Part shown: in pieces, positions 1 through 12,500 of the stretch
Layout: each line of letters starts with the position of its first letter
Position numbering within the stretch: the stretch's first letter is position 1
Assembly (NCBI RefSeq): GCF_025024155.1
Contig: NW_026251779.1
Location: forward strand, 119,736 to 183,735
Reading direction: 5' to 3'
From: Gamsiella multidivaricata
Lineage: Eukaryota; Mortierellomycota; Mortierellomycetes; Mortierellales; Mortierellaceae
DNA length: 64,000 nt
Notes under the pieces: generated by a model
Seen by the model: only the letters and a program-made list of their open reading frames with translations
The model's database searches: none
Told to the model about the DNA's origin: nothing
Made by a program: the position numbers and the translations under genes

Positions 1-2200
1 GTCAGTACCAAAATCTAGTCGTCTAGTTATCCCTTCCAAACCCCTCCGAAATAAATTGATATCCCCAAACATCAAACATACCTGAAGGGCGTTGCACCAA
101 AGTTGACGGTCGCTTGCTGGAAGGACGTGAACGAGAGCGCAGGATAGTATCCCGAAACGGCCTGGGCTCCAAAGTGGTCCATCTCAAACGGGGTCACCTT
201 TCCAAGACTCCTGCCATTCAAGAAACATTCCATGATGGCGTTGTCAATGTCTAGATAGAACCCAACCACGTCCCCCGGCCTCCATGCCTCCGATCCACCG
301 TACGACTCAGACTCGCCGTCGGACCAAATTAGATTCCTGCATCCGTCGTATGCAAATCCGAACTGGAGAAAGAAAAGAAATAAACAATGGTTGAATATAT
401 CAGCATCTTCCCCCTATTTCACTATCCCTATCAATGATACCAGAGCAGGTCCGAGCGTTTGTTCACGTCTCGGTTCTTGCTGCAACTTACAATGTCATCG
501 CCGACACCTGTGCCATCCTCTGGCGAGAACTGACAGTGGACGGTGGCCCATCCCAGCTGCATAATGCCTGCGGTGACAAGGGTCACCTCATAGAACCACT
601 TTCCTTGAGAGATACTCTTGGTCGCGCGAATGGATTCAAACGTAGAGCCGTCGTTTCGAATCGATAGTCCGTCCCCAGAGATTTTCCAGTGCATGGTCGC
701 ATCCAGTGTGTTGAGCATCACGTTGATTGTCGGTGTTGAAGAACCTGCTTTAATGACGCTGTCTTTTGGTGTGGGGGGCCGAGATATCCTGGCTGCAAGA
801 TCGTCCACTGCCTGAGAGATCGTTGGGCTCAGATCGCCCCGTTGGTCCATCCCTGCGATACCCTTAGTGTCCTATAGAAAAGCGATTGTTGTTCAAAGCG
901 CTTGCCTCGTGAGCCTTTACTGTATTTTTTTTTTTCCTTGGCACGCCAAATACAAGAACCCTTACCTCCGTCATGTCCCGAAAGATGTTTCGAAGAGACC
1001 ACTCTGCACAGAATTTTGCCTGTAGCACTCCCGAGATCTCGTTCTGGTCTGTCAGCCCATTGGTAGACATATTTGCGACATCCCTCAGTAGTCTACGTAT
1101 AGGTGTCTGCATGATGCGCGCCTTGCAGGGTCCTGTCAGACTGAATTTTTCCAGCGCAATGATCGAGAACACTTTGCAAGACATATCTGGGTCATGTTCG
1201 ATGTTGTTGAGTAGACATTCGCATACAGCCTCCGAGAATAAGGTCGAGCTCATCTCTCCAGCCAAACGGTTTGCAAGTACACTCCAGATCAATGCTGCCG
1301 CGGGCTTGTTTTTCTTTTTTGAACGCAAACGAGCCAATCCACCTAGAAATGCGCAAGATAAAACGAGCGACAAGAGTATATGAGCAAAAGGCGAGAGGTA
1401 AGTTCCTGGCCGCGAAAAGAAGCAGCGGAATTGCGAACGCCACTGAAGTAATCGATGATGTCTTGCCTGGATCACACTTGGACAGCAGCTGCTGAGATAA
1501 CCGCCTGGTGGTCTGCTGCGAGGGTAATGCGGCCATGTCGATGATGTGGCATAAGAACGGCGCTGCGATTCCAAGACTGTCCGTTGAGATCATATCGACC
1601 ATGACGCCCAGTAGTTCGCAGAATGATGATTCTGGATAAGCATAGCAAACATGGCAATAGCATCATGGAATTGTCATATTTTTTGACAAAATGGAGTACG
1701 AAAAAAAGGGGCCCAGTAAATCAGACGTATGATTTGTCAGTATCAGTTGCTTGAATCGAATTTTTACCACGCCGAAGAGTGTGTATTCAAGGGAAGAAGG
1801 AGGACCAGCTGATGTACCCCGCCCCTGATATAGAGGCGTGTGTGCTGAATGCGTTCCTGAGAAGGAGAAGGAGAAGGAGAGAGCAATCGATTCGTGTGTT
1901 TTGTAGGCTGGAAGGAGATAGGGAGCAGGTGGATATAATAACAGTGATGATTATAAAAATGGCGGGAGCATTGCATTGCATTGAAAGGGTGTATCATTGT
2001 GCATCCTGCGTGGGGGGGGGAAGGGGGTTTCAGAGGATGCTGCAGTGCATGTACCTACCGGTTGCGGTCAGGTGGATCAATGACTCGAGAGCTGAGGAGA
2101 GCTCGTTATGTTCAGTCATGTTGTGGAGCTTGTTCCAGGCAGCTCGGATGTGGACCTTGACAAAGACCCGCTCCAGCAGCTTTGCAGCCATTCTGTTCAT
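1..2200 (-). CDS. RSPRY1-like protein (ARM-like region + SPRY), C-terminal RING beyond the left edge
   Basis: Partial five-exon model on the minus strand: 2059-2200, 1467-1631, 966-1342, 491-871 and 82-362. All phases join, and a GTATGT donor at 81 leads off the window. Order from the N-terminus: a helical region with IIALEKFSLTG, then a SPRY domain with GKWFYEVTLVTAGIMQLGWA, GVGDDI, GFAYDGCRNLIW, VGFYLDIDNAIMECFLNG and VNFGATPF. This order and these motifs match RING finger and SPRY domain-containing protein 1, whose RING follows directly after the SPRY and should therefore lie off the left edge. The family is a putative ubiquitin ligase; substrates are unknown to me. The 1467/1342 intron appears to use a GC donor (AG|GCAAGA). 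The start at 2200 is the first in-frame ATG; an upstream exon cannot be excluded. Confidence 0.85.
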
Positions 2201-3284
2201 GGCTGACTGATGGTGTGGCCCGTATATGCGATGGAGAAGACTGTTGGGAGGGAGGGATGGAAGTTAGTGAGGCAGTAGAGAAGAGAGTGTGTGTGTAAGA
2301 GAGAGAGTGAAAGAAGAGAGAGTTTACGGGCGGTAGTGGTGGTGTAGACGGTAGCGGTAGCGGGTAGTGGCAGTGGATGGATGAGAAAGAGGGACGGGAG
2401 AAGGAGGACTAGTAGGGAAGAGAAGGAGTGGGGTGTGAGTGGATTGGGATATGGGGGGGAGGGGGGGGGGGGCAAAAAGGAAGGGAGGAAAGACAAAGAC
2501 AAGGTAGAAATGAGGAAATGAGCTGTTCCTTTTGGTATTTGTTGTGTGTGCTACGCTGCGGATTCTGTGCAGCCTAGCTGGTGGAGGAAATGAAAATGAC
2601 ACACTTGGCAGGAAGGGTTCAAGGAGTTGAAAGGGTCAAGAGAGCTAAAGACTAAAAGGGTTAAAGGGTGGTTGGTGGCGCAAGCAAACGACAGAGGAGA
2701 ACGTCCTTGGAGCAATGGGAGGAGAAGCAATTGCGAGGCAGGGCAGGAGAGGAGGGGGAGGGAAGAGGAATAAGAGGAAGTGGAGGCGGCGGAGCAGGCT
2801 GTAAGAATGAGAGAGGGAGTAGAGGAGGAAGAGGTGAAGTGAAAATCAAAGGAAAGGGAAAGGGAGGAAAGGGAAGAAAGGAAGGGAAGGGAAGGAAAGG
2901 GAAGACAGGATGTGAAGGGCAAAAACAAAGCGGCAGAGGATTTGTAGCTGCTGCTGGCTGGTAATGCTGGTAATGCTGGTAATCTGCCTGCAGTGAGTGC
3001 TGCGGCTGGTTGCGCAACCTGGTCCCACGACCTGGCCCCTAGCTGTTGGACGGGCTTCTTCGCGGTCACGTAGGGGACGAATAGGACGAATAGACGCTGC
3101 GGGGGGGAGGTGGCTTGTGCGCACAAACCCGGTAGCCAGTTTGAGAGCCCCCCCACCTGAGTGGTTCCTCAAGAAGAAGGTTGACTTTCTATTCCCACTG
3201 TTTCATATCCTCCAAACATAGCAAGCATAGCACAGCGACACCACACGGACACTCACAAACAGCAACACAGCGACCATAACCACC
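2201..3284. other. Divergent intergenic region, purine-rich on the plus strand
   Basis: Lies between two divergently transcribed genes and must contain both promoters. From about 2240 to 2960 the plus strand is dominated by GGA/GAAG runs with short direct repeats (for example GGTAATGCT three times near 2960). Open frames here encode only Pro/Ser/Leu or Arg/Gly low complexity, so I regard them as non-coding. No clear TATA box is visible. Confidence 0.6.
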
Positions 3285-4288
3285 ATGGAGTTCGATGCAA
3301 GGTACAGACAGACAGTATACTGATCGGCCCAAGAGAAATTGCCGCAGCATGGCTAAGGATGGATCTGATCTGATTCGATCTGATCTAATCTGATCTGATT
3401 GACTATTCCTTGACATCCCACAGAGTGAACGACTTGCATGAAATGGCCGCGATCGGCAACCTGAAGGCGGTGCTGCACTATTGTCAGAGTGGAGTTAACG
3501 TCAATGCACAGAATTCCATGAACGGATGGTAAGCGACGCATTATCTATCTCACACCAATGTTTCGCAAAGTCAGGACAAATGGACTTCTTTACTAATCAT
3601 TCAGGCACATATCATATACATCTCGTCTCATAGGACCGCACTACACTGGGCGACTCACCGTGGCCATGAACCCGTTGTCCGCGCACTGCTGATGCGAGGT
3701 GCCCGTGTAGATGTGAAAAACAACAAGGGACAGACCCCCGTCGAACTAGCCAAGAAACCAGAGATTCTTGAGCTCTATGGCAAAACCCCCTCAGAAGCAG
3801 GACTCGATCAGCAGGAACAGGAACAGGGGAGCGAGGGCTCCAAAAAACCAACATTTGTACCAGCGTATCTTGCTCAACCAGACCTCTCAAAGCTATGGTC
3901 CTTGCCTGAGGGTTCGACAGATGATGCTAAATTGAACCAGGAGGCATTTGTGCTGTCCAACCCACGACTTCCAGTCTCAACCCCGGTCCCTCAGCCAAAT
4001 CCTGCTACGACACCCAAAGTATCGACAGGTACTCCAACTCAGCCTGCTGCTGCTACAAATGATACCCATGGTAAGAGGAATGCGGAGGTTAAATTAGTAT
4101 GCAGTCAATTACCAGCAGTGACGACTGATCTTCGATTGACTAACGAGAGTTATATCATTGAAAATAGTTGCCAAGGAGATTTTAGTCTACAGCCGGTCTG
4201 TAGCAGACGAAAACTTACTTGGCGCCATTTTTGTGAATGTCGAGGACACAATCGAAAGGACAATCGAGTTGATCAAGGAGGTGGGCTT

Positions 4289-4320
<32 letters not shown>

Positions 4321-4555
4321 TTGGTTCCTGAATGCGCCTGATATACAAGATAAACAAGACAAATGTTAATAGTTCGTTTCTTTTTCTCATTCATGTGCAT
4401 GACAGGAGATTGACGATGTGCCTGAAGAGCTCAGCCTGGGTCGGTTCAATGGATCAAAGACCATACCCGTGAACACGAAGCAGTATACGCGCAAGACGGG
4501 AGACATGTTCCGAGGGGCAGACGATGCTATTGTCTTGACTGCGAAAGACAAGTGA
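3285..4555 (+). CDS. ANKRD40-like ankyrin-repeat protein
   Basis: Five exons, 3285-3301, 3424-3528, 3634-4070, 4204-4280 and 4406-4555, give 261 aa. The first exon is only 17 nt. Two ankyrin repeats occupy about residues 6-75: one ends NVNAQNSMNGW, the next has TALHWATHRGHEPVV and ends VDVKNNKGQTPVELA. After a Gln/Glu-rich stretch comes FVPAYLAQPDLSKLW, then a Pro/Thr-rich linker and a compact C-terminal segment (about 177-261) with LLGAIFVNVED and IEELIKE-like helices. Animal ANKRD40 has the same order: two ankyrins with NGWTxLHWA, an FVPNYLANP motif and a ubiquitin-like C-terminal domain. Function is not established from sequence; ankyrins suggest protein binding. It diverges from the RSPRY1-like gene. 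Confidence 0.85.
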
Positions 4556-5109
4556 GAAGTAGCGAGGACTCTTTTATGCAAGGAACAGACATAAAGATAA
4601 CGTAAAGATATGGACCAAGCCTATAGTTCCCCCTCTATCGACGACGATGATGATGATGGTGGTGATGATGATGTTGTTGTTGAATAGCGGACTAATATGT
4701 TTTCCCGCGTAAATGACCTCAACTGTTCAGGTACAAAAAAAAAAAAAAACGAGAAAGAGAGTTTGCATTGTGCGCTGTTGGTGTTTGCAGGAAGGATGCA
4801 AGGATGCGGTGACTGTTGTATGTCTTTCTTTCGCAATGCTACTGGCCATGTCTCAGAGAGAGAGAGGAGACTTTTTTCTTTGCCAGTTCGGTATTGGACC
4901 AGACCGGGCCCGTTGAAGAGGAAAGGAGGAAAGGATTACATTACACACGCGCACACACACACACACACACACGGACTAAAAAGTCGGCGAGGAAGTACGT
5001 GGGCGGAGGACGGCCCTTTATTTTCTTCTTTTACTCTTTTTGCTCCCCCTGCTGCACAGTCCATTTTGAATGCTAGGCGTCCTTTCTACTGCCTCCTCTT
5101 TCTTTACCG

Positions 5110-5147
<38 letters not shown>

Positions 5148-7069
5148 GAGAAGCACACAAGAACACAAGAGAAAAGGCAGCTGTGGTTGTCCCGCTGTTT
5201 CGTTTTTCGTTTTTCGTTTTTCGTTTTTCATTTCCGGTCTGCTGTTGCGTTGTGTTCCAACTGCTCCTCCTCCTCCTCCTCCTCCTCCTCCTCCTTTCTT
5301 CCTGTCCTTGTTCTTTCACACACGCCCCTTTTTTGATTTACCAGGTTAACCCGGCCCTGCAAGGCACCATCATCATCACCCATCCACCGCCAACCACTAT
5401 CAAAATCATCACCTCTCCTACCCCTACGACCGGACCTCCAGGGCACACCTCCCGCCCGCATTCTCCTCACACAAAAAAACCAGGAACTGCCCTGCCCGCA
5501 GTCGGATTATTTTAAACGTGTGGAACCCCTCTTCCGCCTGGTTAGTTTGCACACTCGGATCAATCCATCCAAGTAAGTTAATGCAGCACAACACAGTGCA
5601 ATAGAGTCCAATCCAATCCAACCCTGAATCCAACTCTGTCCAAACTCAACACGGCAGCCGCCCTGGATACCCATCCTTCCCATTTCGATTTCCTTTAAAT
5701 TCGCCTGCGCTGCACACCCTATCATACGGCCATCTTGCCGGTGTGCTTTAATTGTTTGTTGGACAACGGTCGAGGCGGGAAGGCGCCTTCGCCCCTGATC
5801 CTAGCCCCAGATGAGTTCGTACCTAGCTCTTTTTTTTTTGTGTGTCTGTGTGTCTCTGTGTGTGCGATACCCCCTGTTGACGCGAAAGATATCCGCCCAA
5901 CAGAAAGAGATAGAGTAGAAGTAAGAGAGAGGGTTGAATAGTCTATGGAATTGAAGTACTCTGACCAAACAACAGCATCATATTTTTTGTTATGCCCCTG
6001 TATCCCAACCGATGCATGTAATACGCACGAATGCAGCGCGCACCTGCACCTTCTGGGCCAGATATTTTCTTCACGCGCCCAAACCCTCTTTTTTGACGGT
6101 GAGGTTGCGCATTGACGACTGATCCTTTGACCCAGGACGGGCGAATCGAACGAAACCAAGACAAGACGAACAAAGCAAATCGGCCGTCTTTGTCGGTTTT
6201 TTTTTTTTTTTTTGACCCCCCCCTCCCCCGCAAAATACACTTTTTCAGGTACCTACCTATCCATGGCAAAGAAAGAAAAATGGGCACATCATCCCTCAAA
6301 TTCAGGCACGCACTTTACACACTTCACACTAAACACATACAACGCCCACTAGCATACACATGTACGCATACACGCATACACGCATACATCCAGGGACCAA
6401 AGAGGCGAGAAGAACAGTCAATCGTGCCTTTCGTCTTGATGGCGTAGTCGTTCGTTCATCATAGTCTCGTCTTCCAGTCTCGTTCAAGTCCCCCTTTTTT
6501 TCCCGCACATACACACAGGAACCTTAGAGCGACAATTGGATAATGGACAATGGACCATAGACAATGGACAGGACCAGATGGTCCATCGACAGCTATTCCC
6601 CCCCCTTCTGCCTGTGTGCACTGCACTGTCTTCCTGTCTATAATACCTTACCTTGACGCTGTTTGTCTGTTGTTCCACCCCTTGATTTCGGTCCCAAAAA
6701 AAGAGTTTACGGAAAAAGATGTCCTTCTACAACCATGGTGCCTATGGTGTCAGTGTGCGATCTGACCAGGCAACCCTTTTTTTTTTTTTTTTTTGTCTTC
6801 TACCCTGTCCTGCCTTGTCCTCTCCTGTTTTCGTTCTCTCCCTTCCTCTCTCTCTCTCTCTCTCTCTCTGGTATTCCTCCCCCCCTCACCCTTCCTTCTT
6901 TCTTCCCTGTCTGGTTTGCAGCCATATGTAGCTTGTCGTGAAGTGGGTCCACATTCTTCCCCTGTGCCCTATGCGTCGAGTGTTGTTGATCTGACAACGG
7001 AGGGTACGTGTGTTGTGTTGTGTTGTGTACCGCGCGCGTCCCCTGGGCTCTGTTTTTGTTACCACTGCC

Positions 7070-7114
<45 letters not shown>

Positions 7115-8357
7115 ACAAATCAGTGTGGAGTAGGAGGATATCGAGCAGATCGGGGGTTGCTTATATGCTTTCTATGCTTTTGTGCTTATGCAGGCCTTTT
7201 TTTCCCTCCCTCCCCTATGCACTTGTTCCCTGGTTTTCTGTGTGCCCCCCCTTGGGTCAATTGTTGGACGTGCTGTAGGACAAAAAAAAAAAAAAAAAAA
7301 AATAATTAAATATCAAAGATGGCGGTGATGGTGAGTGGTGATGATGATGATGGCGGGAGTTGAGGGTGGTCATTGAAGAGACATTGACTTTTGTCAGGAA
7401 CATGTTCGTGCGTGTATCCCTTTTTTGTGTTTTTTTCAGGAACCACCTATTTTTTTTTTTGTTTTTTGTTGTTGTATGCTTGCGTCGCACCTCTCATACG
7501 CTTCTTCTGTTCCTCCTTTTTCTTATTCGTTTCTTTTCTTTTCTGTGGTTCTTCCCTCACTTGAGTTTCCCTCTCTCCCCCCCTCCTCCTCCAGTACCTG
7601 AACTTTTTGTTCCTGTTCCTGTTTCTGTCCTATGCACCTGACTTTTTTTTTATAACTCTCGTTTTGTCTGCTCTGATCTTCTAACAACACACTCTCTCTC
7701 ACTCTTGTCTTGTCCAATTTCATTCCCCCCCCCCCTTTCCCTTCCAGTCGCCACCCACCGACCTACGATCTTCGCTTTTCTTTGTATCACCAGCAACCGT
7801 CATCTTCATTTTCATTTTTCATTTTCCATTTTCATTACCGGTCAAAAAGGACGCTAAGCAGACTCTGCACACAAACGTAAATGAATGAATTGGATGGCTA
7901 TGCCTCTAGACTTTTGCTCCACTTGGGCCATTGTTTGTACCATCGAACCCTGCACACCCTCCTAGTATCTGTCGAATTGCTCACTAACCGCCCATTTTAC
8001 AATCATCTACGCTGCTTCGTTCGCCTTTTTTTTTTTTTTTTTTTCTTCTTCTTTTGTCACCACATACTCTCCCCCCCCCCCCCCCACTGCTTTGCCAATC
8101 ACTTTTGCCATCACCCTTCGTCCTTCCCCCTCCCCCCAATCGCACTCTATCAAAAATAGGCAGCCAGCAGCGGAATCTCGAGTCGAACCCATATAAGATC
8201 AGAAAACAGCGCTCCCCCTCCTATCGAAACATCGAAACCAACAGCGACAACAAGAAGAAAGAACCACCGAAACTTGTAACAATAACAATAACTATAACAA
8301 AAAAGAAAAGAAAAAGAAAAAAAGCAAAAAAGCAACAACAATACAGTAAGAACGTAT
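4556..8357. other. 3.8-kb gene-free stretch upstream of the zinc-finger gene; long leader/promoter, microsatellite-rich
   Basis: No exon here shows family resemblance. The plus strand is strongly C/T-rich, with a (TCTG)n tract at 5111-5146, (CA)n near 4948-4972 and 7071-7102, (CT)n near 6845-6869, (CTC)n near 5266-5295, and many T homopolymers. Open frames are Ser/Phe/Leu or His/Thr low complexity. The stretch probably holds the 3' end of the ANKRD40-like gene and a long promoter and 5' UTR, possibly with UTR introns, of the zinc-finger regulator; this is inference. Confidence 0.5.
5111..5146. repeat. (TCTG)n microsatellite
   Basis: Nine tandem tetranucleotide units without interruption, in the pyrimidine-rich stretch upstream of the zinc-finger gene. 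Confidence 0.95.
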
Positions 8358-8965
8358 ATGTCAGCCTTATCTTTTGAATATCAGATGGATCAAACACATT
8401 TCGAGCAGGGTAGCAACAGCAGCAGCAGCAGCAGTAGTGGCCGAGACAGCTACAGCTCAGACAGTGCCCAGAGCAGCAAACACTCTTCTCCTGCGCCATG
8501 CTCGAACCGATCAGAGTCCAGGCGGGGTTCACCTGGACCGACAACGACAACGACGACAACGACGACGACGACGGCGACGATGACGACGAAGGGCCCGAAG
8601 GGGAAGCTCTTTCAGTGCACCGGCTTTGGGGACTGTCGCATGGTCTTTACGCGCAGTGAACATCTCGCTCGACACGCAAGGTAAAGGAAGAACTAGGATG
8701 CTCTTTTTTTTTTTGTTCTTTTGTTCTTTTGTGCCTGAAAAATAATTATTATTCGATGCCTGCTCCCCCTCCCCTCCCCCCACATCCCCTTTCCATTACA
8801 TGCATGTATCACCAATATGCATTCTATTTTTTCTTTTAAAGAGATTCTAAGAGTAGGGGGGACCTAGGCATGTTCTTTACCTGCATCATTGTCAATCATA
8901 CTGACCATTTATTTCTCTTTATTTTTTTAAAAATGGCTTCTGTTGCTTGTCTCGTTTCATTTTAT

Positions 8966-9001
<36 letters not shown>

Positions 9002-10738
9002 CAATCCGTCACAAATGATAGGAAGCACACAGGCGAGAAACCATTCCAATGTGTAGTAGAGGGATGCACCCGGATGTTCAGTCGGTTCGACAATATGGTC
9101 CAGCACACGCAGACCCACACGAAGGGTGCGCGTCGTGAATCCGCTGCCGGGATCGCGTCCAAGATTGCGATGGAAAGTCGTCGCAAGAGTGAGGTCGGTT
9201 TACTCGGCCCGTCCACGGTTGTCCGTCATGGCGGTGGTGGTGGTGGTGGTGGCGGTGGAGGCACGGGGTCGAAGGCACCGAGGTCCAAACGAAACTCGAT
9301 CTCCTCTGGGTCTGGGTCTGGGTCGGAACCGCATACGAACTCTATTGGCCGAAGGAGCCGGGTCCATTCCATATCGACGATCCGCGCTTCTGCCGTTGGC
9401 GTTCCTGCTACTACTGCTGGTGCTGGTGCTGGTGCTGATGCTGATGCTGCCTTGACTGCCTCGGATGATCATGCACATGAGGGTCGTGGGAGGCATTTAG
9501 ACTCTACGGCGCTATCACCTCTACCACCGCCAGCGCCAGCACCAGCACCAGCACCAGCACCAGCATCGTCACGCTCTACTACCACTACTACCGCTTCTAC
9601 TACTACTACTACCGCAACCACTACTTCCCGTACACGTGCCTCATGTGAGTCTTCCGCAGGGGCTCCCAAGGATACAAACAAGACTCGGAAGAAGAGCCAG
9701 ACGTTACCATCATCATCCAGCGCACGGCGAGCGTCTGTAGGGTCGTCTCTGAGTACGTCCTCAACGTTGTCATGGTATGCCTCCAAGCTTCAACACAAAT
9801 CGAGTCATCACGATATGTCGCCGTATGGTCGTTACGGGACCTTGGATGCACACCTGCCCCCATTAAATCTGGCGCAGTACGGGTACGCGATGGATCATGC
9901 TGATTACCGTTGCACCCGGCATCCGCTCTCACCCGATCGGTCGTCCCTATCAGAGGAAGATGGAGAGGACGGGGGAAGGGAGGAGGAAGAGGATTCGGAC
10001 GGGGTGAATCGATATGATTCTTCGATGGCACGCGTCAGGCGAGACAATCGGCAGCAGCAGCGGCATACGTGGAATGGGGTGATGGATTCAAAGAATCATT
10101 TTACACTCCCGCCGCTGAGGAACTCGGAGGAGTTGGGGTCCGCAGCTGAGGGTGGTGGTGGTATTGGTATTGGGGATGGGGAGGGGGATGTTGACGGTCA
10201 TCGTCCACAACGATTGCCATCGATCTCATCGTCCGGCTGTAGGTCCCGGAGCATCAGCTACGACTGTGGCTCTGACCATGAATCATACGGGACCAAGGCA
10301 AGGCGCCGACTATCGCTTGCGGATCTGGAGGCACCGATCTATGAGACCAAGAAGGTGGTGGATCACTCGATCGAGACACAACAGGCACAGTTCGAGGGGG
10401 TGGACGTCTCGGAGGAGGAGATCCATGCGTTGGAGGCCTTTGGGGAATTATGGTCGCAAGGACGGGATATCGAAATGGACGGACCACCGTCGTTGTCATT
10501 CTCGTTCTCGTTCTCGTCGTCGCCGTCGTCGTCTTCTTTGTCCTTGGATGGGAACGGTGGTGGCAGCAAGGGACCAGGAGTGGGACCGGGAGTGGGAGTG
10601 GGAGTGGGGTCGGAACCTGTTGTGAAGAAAGAGTTCGAGCAGGTGGTGCCTGGATTGGATACGGGTCGTCGGTCTCTGCGCGGGAATGAGTCGCTTGATT
10701 CGAAGATCGCGGTGGAGATGAGTATGGACCTGGATTAG
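8358..10738 (+). CDS. C2H2 zinc-finger transcription factor (two tandem fingers)
   Basis: Two exons (8358-8680 and 9022-10738) encode 679 aa. An N-terminal Ser/Thr-rich region with poly-Ser and poly-Thr runs precedes two adjacent C2H2 fingers at about residues 90-146: [22 protein letters not shown], then a linker HTGEKP, then [21 protein letters not shown]. The intron interrupts the codon for the Arg just before KHTGEKP. The finger pair resembles fungal Msn2/Msn4-type or carbon-responsive regulators; the exact family is not settled. The remaining ~530 residues are low complexity (Gly, Ala-Gly, Pro-Ala, Thr, acidic and Ser runs) with an island [13 protein letters not shown] near residue 485. 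Expected role: sequence-specific nuclear regulator. The intron carries 30 or more Ts just before its acceptor. Confidence 0.88.
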
Positions 10739-11754
10739 CACACTACGCACACTACGCACACACTACACACACACGCACATTGAAGGGAAGTGTCGCGACT
10801 TTTCTGATTGTATTTTGTCCATTGACCAACACACACGAGCGCGTTCAATTGCGCTTTATTCTTTTTTTTTTCTTCTTCTTTTACCAAAGAAAAGAGAAAG
10901 AGAGAGAGAGAGAAAAGGGGGGAGGCAACGCACGGAAGTACCAGCTTGCTTGAATCCTCTCATCCTTTGTATATAGTTTCTATCGCCTTCTTTTTTTCCC
11001 GCGCGTTGCATTTTTTTTGTTTTTATTTTTGAGCTGGTGTTCCTTTTCCAGTCCTCATTTTGTACAGATCATTTTTTTTATCTTTGCGTATGTATGAATG
11101 TATGTATTTTCTTCTTCAAAAAAAAATCTACAGCGCGCTGTCGATAGCTTTATATACAGATCGTTTTATTACAAGCAGTTACAATACAAAAAAAAAAAGA
11201 AAAAGACAAGGCCAGCTCGTTGAACAACCAAAATAGCTTTTGAAGGGAAGGAGCCCTACTTTGTGTCGATGGATGGAGTCGGGCTTTTTTTTATTGGCGG
11301 TGGTGGTAACTGATGCTAGTGGTGAATGGTTGTTCCTTTCCCCCCAGACGACACGACACGACACGACACGACACGGCACGGCGATCCCTTTTTCCCTCTG
11401 GTCGTGTTGGAAATTAAAAGTCTGCGCGCTCTCAAACCTGTGGAATGGGTCTGAAAAACGTCACTGCGTCCGTCCGGGTGTGTACGTGACGTACGGGAGG
11501 GGAAAAGCGAGAGGAGAGAAGGAAGAAGAGATGAGCAGTGGGTTTCAGCGGCCAATAAAGAAATCTGGGCTGACATGATATGATTTATACGAAGGCGATG
11601 AGCGCACACAAAAAAGTTAGACTATATATAAGACGGGTCTGCAGGCAGGTCATCATCTCTTCTTCTTTTTTTACTTCTTTTCTCATCATATTTCATCCCT
11701 CATCACTCTACCCAACTACACCCCACCCACCTACCAAACAAACTATAATCAACC
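10739..11754. other. Intergenic region between the zinc-finger gene and cofilin
   Basis: Contains (CA)-rich and T-rich 3' sequence of the upstream gene, an imperfect ACACG tandem repeat near 11350-11380, and, near 11620, a TATATATAAG element about 130 bp before the cofilin ATG that is a reasonable TATA-box candidate. No coding exon is supported. Confidence 0.5.
11619..11630 (+). promoter_or_regulatory. Putative TATA box of the cofilin gene
   Basis: A TATATATAAG motif lies about 130 bp upstream of the start codon and is followed by a pyrimidine-rich leader with many CCACC/CAACT stretches, as in highly expressed fungal genes. This is inferred from sequence and position only. Confidence 0.4.
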
Positions 11755-12162
11755 ATGGTAACGTACACACCTTTCGCTTCCTGGGACTGAATCCTACCCC
11801 CCCCCTCCACTGCACTTCTTTTTCTTGTTTTTGTTTTTTTGTTTTTTTTCCTGTTCATCCTGCTCTCGTTTAGTTCTTGCTTTGTTTGTTATGGAGGGGG
11901 GGAGATGGAGAAGGAAATTACGCGAATCGCGAAAGTGATGGCGGTTGATGTCTGCTACTAGCAGAGCGGAGGAGGAAAGTCTTTTTTTTTTTTTTTTTTT
12001 TTTTTCTCTCTTTTTTTTACGTTTTTTCTCACTTACATGGACATCTCTTCTTTTTTTTACCAGAAGAGTAATGAGGCTGCGTTTCAGGTTTTTCGATCTC
12101 GTTTCTTTTTCTTTTATTTCTTGGTGATGTTCCTGAATCAGGCGGTTGGAAGAAACGTTATG

Positions 12163-12193
<31 letters not shown>

Positions 12194-12452
12194 GCTGGAT
12201 GAAAAAAACAGTGGAGGAACCCAACGTTCATGGGACTCGATGCTTGCTTTGCAGTCTTGTTGTGTATTCGCGTCTTCGTTGTCGTATCTTTGCACTTTTT
12301 TCTTTCCATTATACACTTTTTATTTATTTTTCTTCCTTTTTCTTTTTTGGCAACATGATATGGAGCTCTTGTAATGGGAAGGATGGGTTTGGCTCGTATG
12401 GAAAAGATGAAAATCGCGTGGGAAGAGTCATTGTGTGCCTCAGAACCACATA

Positions 12453-12500
<48 letters not shown>

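Noticed and set aside
4697..8192. Many open frames in the 4.7-8.2 kb stretch
   Set aside because: They translate microsatellites and T/C tracts (poly-Phe/Ser/Leu, His-Thr repeats) and overlap in several frames, with no domain.
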